38,642 bases of DNA from contig JAUIDY010000057.1 of the NCBI GenBank assembly GCA_030428385.1, positions 1-38,642 on the forward strand, read 5' to 3'. The stretch is from Rhodothermia bacterium. Lineage in GTDB: Bacteria > Bacteroidota > Rhodothermia > Rhodothermales > JAAAOL01. Shown here piece after piece: positions 34,283 through 38,642 of this stretch. Under the pieces are notes generated by a model. The model was not told where the DNA came from. It was given only the letters and a program-made list of their open reading frames with translations, and ran no database searches. Position 1 is the first letter of the stretch. Each line of letters begins with the position of its first letter. Position numbers and translations under genes: made by a program.

Positions 34283-36852
34283 CACGCGATCACGAGGGCG
34301 ATGGCCCCGGCACCGACGAAGACACCGACGCCCAGGGTGATATGGTCGGCGAAGTGGTCCAGCCAGCGCTGCACGAGGACATAGGCCACCGGAAGCGCGA
34401 TGACGATGCCCAGCAGCACCAGCCGGGTCACCTCGCTCGTGAGCAGGCGCACCAGCGTGGGCACGCTCGCGCCGAGGACCTTGCGCACGCCGATTTCTTT
34501 CGTGCGCTGCTCGGTGGTGAAGGCGACGAGTCCGAACAGGCCGAGGCACGAGATGAAGATGGCGATGAACGCGAAGATGTTGGCGAGGCGGCCCATGACG
34601 GTTTCGCTGCGGTACGTCGCCTCGAATTCTTCGTCGAGGAAGCTGTAGTCGAACGGGTATTCCGGGTTGAACCGCTGCACCGTGGCTTCGAGGGTCGCGA
34701 GGGCTTCGGCGGTTTGGCCGGGCTGGGTGCGCACATAGACCTGCCGCGTATCCGAAGGCGACAGCATAATCACGACCGGTTCTTCGGGCTCATAAAGCGA
34801 GTTCATGTCGAAGTTTTTCACCACCCCGATCACGGGGCCCGTGCGCCTCCAGAAACTGAGCGTGGTGCCGATGACCTCCTCGCCAAGGAGTTGCGCCGTT
34901 TCTTCGTTGATGAGGAAACCGGCGCTGTCTGCGCCAAAGGCTTCGCCGAAGGCCCGCCCCGCCACCATCTCCATGCGCATCGTCTCGATGAAGTCGTGCG
35001 CCACGCTCATGATGTAAAACTCATGCACGGCTTCCGGGTCTTTCCCTTCCCAGGTTACCCCACCCGTGCTGCTGTTGATTTCGAGTGGACTGGAGCGCAC
35101 CGCCGTAACATTGGCGATGCTGGGTTCGGACAACAGGGCTTGTTTGATCGTGGGAAATTGTTCTTGGAGCGCACCTTCCTGAGGCAGCGCGATGATATTT
35201 TCGCGATCCAACCCGATGTTTTTGGAGCGCAGGTAGTCCATCTGCTGATAGACCGCCACCGTGCCGGTAATGAGCAGCATCGAAAGCCCAAACTGGAACA
35301 CGACGAGGCTTTTGCGCAGCAAGGCGGCACGGGAGCCCGGGCGGAACGTGTTGCGCAGCACCACCAGCGGGTGGAGCGACGAGAGGTAAAGGGCGGGATA
35401 GCTGCCTGCGAGCAGGCCCACCACCATCGCCAGGGCGAAGCCGCCCAGCCAAAAACTACCGCCCAGGGCACCGAGGGAGAGAGATTTGGTGGTGAGGGTG
35501 TTGAAGAGCGGCAGCAGGGCCGCGACCGTGCCCAGGGCCAGCAAAAACGCGACGCCTGCTAACAGCAGTGCTTCTCCCAAAAACTGTGTAATCAGCGAGC
35601 CTTGGTTGGCACCTACTGCCTTACGCACCCCGATCTCGCGGGCCCGCTTGGCGGCACGGGCCGTGGCGAGGTTCATAAAGTTGATGCAGGCAATCAGCAG
35701 CAGGAATACGGCCACGATGGAGAATATGCGGACATACACAATGCGCCCGCCCACCAACTCGCCATTTTCAAACTCACCATGCAGATACATGTCTTCATAC
35801 GGCTGGAGGAAAAGCTGCTCGTTCGCGCCTTCCTCATGCGCCATCACCACGCCCGCAATTTGTTCACTGACGGCGCTCGCAGACGCATCCTCGGCCAGTT
35901 TCACATAGAGCGGAAAACTGTTGTTGCCCCACTGTTCGACCCAGGGGTTTCGGTCGAATAATTCCTGAATGGGAATAATCACATCGGATTGGAAGGAGGA
36001 GTGGCGGGGTGGATCGGCAATAACTGCACTGATTGCAACCTCTTTGCGGTGGTTAATCGTCAAGGGTTGCCCGAGCACGTTGCCCTGTTGCTGCCAGTCG
36101 TCGCCAAACAGCCTCCGTGCCATGCGGTCGGTGATAACAGCGCTGTTGGCGGTAGAGAGGGCGGTTTCGGGGTTGCCCTGCAGGAAGGGGAGCGCAAAAA
36201 CGTTAAAAAAATCGGCGCTGGCGTGAGTGCCCGATTCGCGGAAGTTTTGTGTGCCGCTGGTGATGATGAACGAATCTCCCAACGAATGCACGGCCTCTTC
36301 AATAGCGGGGTATTCGGTTTCGAGGACTTCGGCCAGCGGCTTCGAGGTCGACGTCCAGGTATAAATGTCTCCTCCAATATTCACATGCCGCTTCACCTGA
36401 TGGATCTGGTCGCCCTGTTCCAGGAAACGATCATGCTGCAACTCATCCTGCACCCAGAGAAAAATGAAAAAACTGGCCGCCAGCCCTACTGCCAGCCCGG
36501 TGATGTTGATAAATGAATAGCCTTTTTGTTTGCGCAGGTTGCGCAGGGCGACGGTGAGGTAATTCTTGAGCATCGCAAGTCTCCAGTAAAATTCGTCGGT
36601 GAGGGTGTGTTGGCGGCGGCGCTTGCCCCAGTACACCTTTTCATATTCCGCGCGGCCCCCCTCGAAGTCGCCCATGTTGTCCACCGCCGCCCGAAAGGCG
36701 GCTTCGTCATCCATGCCTTCTGCCTGCTGGTGGGTCACAAAATCGCGGAGGTGGCGCTCCAACTCGTCGAGGTCATCGTTGAGGAAGACGCGGCGGTAGG
36801 CGTGGAACTGCCGCCAGGTGGCAATGGCCGTTTCGAGGTTAAAACGCGGCAT
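34213..36852 (-). CDS. FtsX-type ABC permease, paralogue 3 of 3 (first after padR)
   Basis: 879 residues from the ATG at 36852, chosen because MPRFNLETAIATWR aligns with MGSFNLETAIATWR of the siblings. An ATG at 36864 overlaps the padR stop (ATGA) and would add MRTA; it may be the real start by translational coupling. Plan as for the other two: prefix, first helix (YSFINITGLAVGLAASFFIF), extracytoplasmic domain, FtsX core 1 (LLLIACINFMNLATARAAKR), second domain and FtsX core 2 (EQRTKEIGVRKVLGASVPT). The open frame upstream past 36864 is shadow over padR. Ends SLRYE. Confidence 0.93.
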   Translation of the reverse strand: MPRFNLETAIATWRQFHAYRRVFLNDDLDELERHLRDFVTHQQAEGMDDEAAFRAAVDNMGDFEGGRAEYEKVYWGKRRRQHTLTDEFYWRLAMLKNYLTVALRNLRKQKGYSFINITGLAVGLAASFFIFLWVQDELQHDRFLEQGDQIHQVKRHVNIGGDIYTWTSTSKPLAEVLETEYPAIEEAVHSLGDSFIITSGTQNFRESGTHASADFFNVFALPFLQGNPETALSTANSAVITDRMARRLFGDDWQQQGNVLGQPLTINHRKEVAISAVIADPPRHSSFQSDVIIPIQELFDRNPWVEQWGNNSFPLYVKLAEDASASAVSEQIAGVVMAHEEGANEQLFLQPYEDMYLHGEFENGELVGGRIVYVRIFSIVAVFLLLIACINFMNLATARAAKRAREIGVRKAVGANQGSLITQFLGEALLLAGVAFLLALGTVAALLPLFNTLTTKSLSLGALGGSFWLGGFALAMVVGLLAGSYPALYLSSLHPLVVLRNTFRPGSRAALLRKSLVVFQFGLSMLLITGTVAVYQQMDYLRSKNIGLDRENIIALPQEGALQEQFPTIKQALLSEPSIANVTAVRSSPLEINSSTGGVTWEGKDPEAVHEFYIMSVAHDFIETMRMEMVAGRAFGEAFGADSAGFLINEETAQLLGEEVIGTTLSFWRRTGPVIGVVKNFDMNSLYEPEEPVVIMLSPSDTRQVYVRTQPGQTAEALATLEATVQRFNPEYPFDYSFLDEEFEATYRSETVMGRLANIFAFIAIFISCLGLFGLVAFTTEQRTKEIGVRKVLGASVPTLVRLLTSEVTRLVLLGIVIALPVAYVLVQRWLDHFADHITLGVGVFVGAGAIALVIAWLTVSYQSVKAALADPVKSLRYE
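36556..36840. repeat. Partial direct repeat copy C at start of paralogue 3
   Basis: 285 nt matching copies A and B over the prefix-domain coding region, more diverged (for example the segment around 36688-36725), and stopping at the padR boundary. Confidence 0.75.
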
Positions 36853-36860
36853 GGCGGTTC

Positions 36861-37202
36861 TCATAGGGCGGGGCGCAGCGCTGGGCCCCAGAGGCTCGCC
36901 AGAATCGCGCTCAGGTCGAGCCAGTCGTGCTTGGCCTTGGCGAGGGCTTTTTCGCCTTTTGCGGTGAGATCGTAGTATTTGCGGCCCGGTCCCGAGTCCA
37001 CATGCCGCCACGAAGCCGTCGCGAGGCCCCGGTTCTCCAGGTCGTGCAGCAGTGGGTACAGGCGGTTGGCGGTCCACGCGATACGGCCCTGGGACAGGTC
37101 TTGCACACGCTGGATGATTTCGTAGCCGTAGGTGGGGCCGTTGGCGAGCATGGCAAGCACCAGGGGCTCGAATGAGGCCGCAAGCAGGGGTTTGGGAAAC
37201 AT
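36861..37202 (-). CDS. PadR-family transcriptional regulator
   Basis: 113 residues. PadR proteins are winged-helix repressors that often control a following transporter. Here FEPLVLAMLANGPTYGYEIIQRVQDL is the helix-turn-helix start, then ANRLYPLLHDLENRGLATASW (recognition helix and wing), GRKYYDLTAKGEKAL (wing) and a C-terminal helix. The stop codon overlaps ATG 36864 of the first permease, so expression of the operon is coupled. PadR plus permease with a prefix domain is a recurring arrangement in Acidobacteria and Rhodothermia-type genomes. A palindrome 42-61 nt upstream is a candidate autoregulatory operator. The inducing ligand is unknown. Confidence 0.93.
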   Translation of the reverse strand: MFPKPLLAASFEPLVLAMLANGPTYGYEIIQRVQDLSQGRIAWTANRLYPLLHDLENRGLATASWRHVDSGPGRKYYDLTAKGEKALAKAKHDWLDLSAILASLWGPALRPAL

Positions 37203-37243
37203 GAAGGCTGGAATGATGGGTGGGATGGGTCGAGAAATGGATG

Positions 37244-37263
37244 TATATCCGAAAATGGATATA
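37244..37263. promoter_or_regulatory. Candidate PadR operator
   Basis: TATATCC (37244-37250) and GGATATA (37257-37263) form a perfect inverted repeat with a 6-nt spacer, 42-61 nt upstream of the padR ATG on the minus strand. PadR proteins bind AT-rich dyads of this size. It also lies in the leader of the rightward protease gene, 155 nt away. Confidence 0.6.
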
Positions 37264-37417
37264 GGCTACACGAACGGCAGAAGGAAAGGTTACAGGGCGG
37301 CTTCTTTTTGGAAAAATGTTAAGGGTGTAAGCCGCAGGCAAAGGTTGTTAAAAAAGCTGGCGGTGGGGTACTAATTCGCAAAACGGGGCGTAGGTGACTC
37401 ATTCGCTGATACAACTG

Positions 37418-38602
37418 ATGAATGTCATGATCCTGCGCCCTGCTATCTTGGTTCTATTGCTCACGCCTCTGTTCGTGGAAGCGACCGCTGCGTTCCCGCT
37501 TGCGTATCCAGAGGAGTGCATCGCCATCCGCCATGACCGCGACGATGCGGATTATGTGGCGCTGGGCGAGCAATTCCCGTCGGTGGGCAAGGTGGGGCGA
37601 GGCGGTGATGGCACGCTCATCGCGCCGCAGTGGGTGCTCACGGCAGGGCATGTGGCACGCGGCATGGCGCGGCGTTCGGGTGGGGCGTTTCCTGTCTTTT
37701 TCGCGATCGATGATGGGGAGGTAGAATATGCCGTCTCGCAGGTCATTGTGCATCCTGATTTTGTGCCGATGGGCGGTCACGACATTGCCCTGTTGAAGTT
37801 AGATCGGCCCGTGGAGGGTATTGCGCCCGTGGCGTTGTATACCGCCCATGATGAGCAGGGAAAACCGATTGTGCTGGTGGGGCACGGCGATACCAAGTCG
37901 GGGAACGGCGGCGAGTGGGTGGTAGATCGGAAGAAGCGGGGAGCCACCAACGAGATCGACCGGGTCACCGACGGCCATATCACTTTCACCTTCGACGCGC
38001 CCCCTGCGGGCACGGAGTTGGAAGGCACGGCGGGGCCCGGCGACAGCGGCGGGCCTGCGTTTATCCTGGTCGATGATCAGCCGCACCTCGCCGGGGTGAG
38101 TTCGTTGGGCCAGCCGGGTGCGAAGGGGCCGGGCACGTACGGCGCCATCGAGTACTTCGTACGGGTGTCCACCCATCACGACTGGATCACCGAGACGATG
38201 CAAAACCCACCAGCCGAGCGGCTGGTGAACGTAGAAAACGCAGAAGGTGAGTCCGATGGCGCGGTGGTGGTAAGGGAAGGTCCAACTAGGCGCGGAGCAG
38301 CAGGGCGCGTCGGGCGGGGTGGACCGGCTGGACCCCCGGCGCATGTGGAAGGGCTCGGCCTCCTGATGATCGAACGCAACGGAGCCATTCAGATGGTCGG
38401 GCGCATCGATGAACTGGTGCCACCTGAGCTAAACGCCCTCAACCTGCGCCCGCCTGCCCAACTGCGCACCCTGGATGGAACCGCGGTGACCTCCCTCGCC
38501 GATTTTCAGGCGCGGTACAACGCTATTGCGCCCGGCACGGAACTGGTGCTGATGTTTGACCACAACGGCGAGAAAAAAGAGGCGCGGATGACGAAGCAGT
38601 AG
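37418..38602 (+). CDS. Secreted trypsin-like serine protease with PDZ-like tail
   Basis: 394 residues from the ATG at 37418; GTG 37394 and ATG 37427 are alternatives. Signal peptide ILRPAILVLLLTPLFVEATA. The S1 catalytic triad is H78 (VLTAGHVA), D122 (GHDIALLKL) and S210 (GPGDSGGPAF). After the protease domain is a Gly/Arg/Pro-rich linker (about 290-318), then a C-terminal region (LGLLMIERNGAIQMVGRI, DGTAVTSLADFQARYNAI, GTELVLMFDHNGEKKEARM) laid out like a PDZ domain as in HtrA-type proteases. Probably periplasmic or extracellular. Divergent from padR; 215 nt between starts hold both promoters. Confidence 0.9.
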   Translation: MNVMILRPAILVLLLTPLFVEATAAFPLAYPEECIAIRHDRDDADYVALGEQFPSVGKVGRGGDGTLIAPQWVLTAGHVARGMARRSGGAFPVFFAIDDGEVEYAVSQVIVHPDFVPMGGHDIALLKLDRPVEGIAPVALYTAHDEQGKPIVLVGHGDTKSGNGGEWVVDRKKRGATNEIDRVTDGHITFTFDAPPAGTELEGTAGPGDSGGPAFILVDDQPHLAGVSSLGQPGAKGPGTYGAIEYFVRVSTHHDWITETMQNPPAERLVNVENAEGESDGAVVVREGPTRRGAAGRVGRGGPAGPPAHVEGLGLLMIERNGAIQMVGRIDELVPPELNALNLRPPAQLRTLDGTAVTSLADFQARYNAIAPGTELVLMFDHNGEKKEARMTKQ

Positions 38603-38642
38603 TTGTCTCTTTTTCGCTCGAATGGTGCTTATGGGTACAGCA

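Noticed and set aside
34207-35562. A 451-codon open frame on the plus strand
   Set aside because: Antisense to permease paralogue 3; same His/Arg/Gly-rich shadow composition, and its opening residues recur antisense to the next permease junction because of the direct repeat.
28887-36852. Calling the permeases MacB
   Set aside because: MacB carries an N-terminal ATPase; these have a short non-ATPase prefix and no Walker motifs, so only FtsX-type permease is supported.
36865-37341. Longer N-terminus for permease paralogue 3
   Set aside because: The extension runs through padR in another frame and has no membrane or prefix-domain likeness; paralogue alignment places the start at 36852 or 36864.
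1-38642. tRNA, rRNA, CRISPR array, insertion sequence or prophage
   Set aside because: No cloverleaf-like sequence, no regularly spaced short repeat and no transposase, integrase or phage structural motif was seen on either strand by reading; a covariance-model scan would be the decisive test for RNA genes.

Overview
The window most likely comes from a GC-rich member of the Rhodothermia / Bacteroidota side of the tree (Rhodothermales-like); this placement is inference. Supporting signs are a type IX secretion C-terminal sorting domain (NYPNPFNPET motif), a bacillithiol synthase (BshA), large FtsX-type permeases without a fused ATPase, an Omp85-type barrel fused to a phosphoesterase, and many start codons without a clear Shine-Dalgarno sequence. 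I see no rRNA, tRNA, CRISPR array, insertion sequence or phage gene.

Layout. Positions 1-1884 (minus) hold an ABC permease whose C-terminus runs off the window. Divergent from it are a DinB-family protein and a very large outer-membrane lipoprotein that combines a metallophosphoesterase, a kinase-like segment and an Omp85 barrel. A highly structured intergenic element follows, then fmt. A minus-strand operon (10082 to 7534) encodes a bitopic membrane protein, a PilM-like actin-fold protein, RsmD and CoaD. Next come pdxJ, then era followed closely by a HicA/HicB pair and a GNAT acetyltransferase. pdxB (minus) is the second pyridoxal phosphate gene. A SleB-like hydrolase with a strong terminator, an exported endonuclease/exonuclease/phosphatase lipoprotein with an EF-hand loop, and a small beta-barrel protein follow.

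From 17.7 kb: bshA, an unrecognised protein with phosphotransferase-like catalytic motifs, a basic exported Spy/CpxP-like protein, and an ECF sigma factor followed by a membrane Ser/Thr kinase with kinesin-light-chain-type TPRs. Facing the kinase is a minus-strand pair: a von Willebrand A protein and a DUF11/SdrD-B repeat protein carrying a type IX secretion signal.

The right end is a minus-strand operon of a PadR regulator and three tandem paralogous FtsX permeases (37202 to 28887). The gene junctions are nearly identical 375-bp direct repeats, while the extracytoplasmic interiors have diverged. A perfect inverted repeat upstream of padR is a candidate operator. A secreted trypsin-like protease with a PDZ-like tail closes the window. 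The strongest candidates for new biology are the phosphoesterase/kinase-like/Omp85 fusion, the PadR-controlled permease triplet with homogenised junctions, the kinase-like gene after bshA, and the structured element before fmt.
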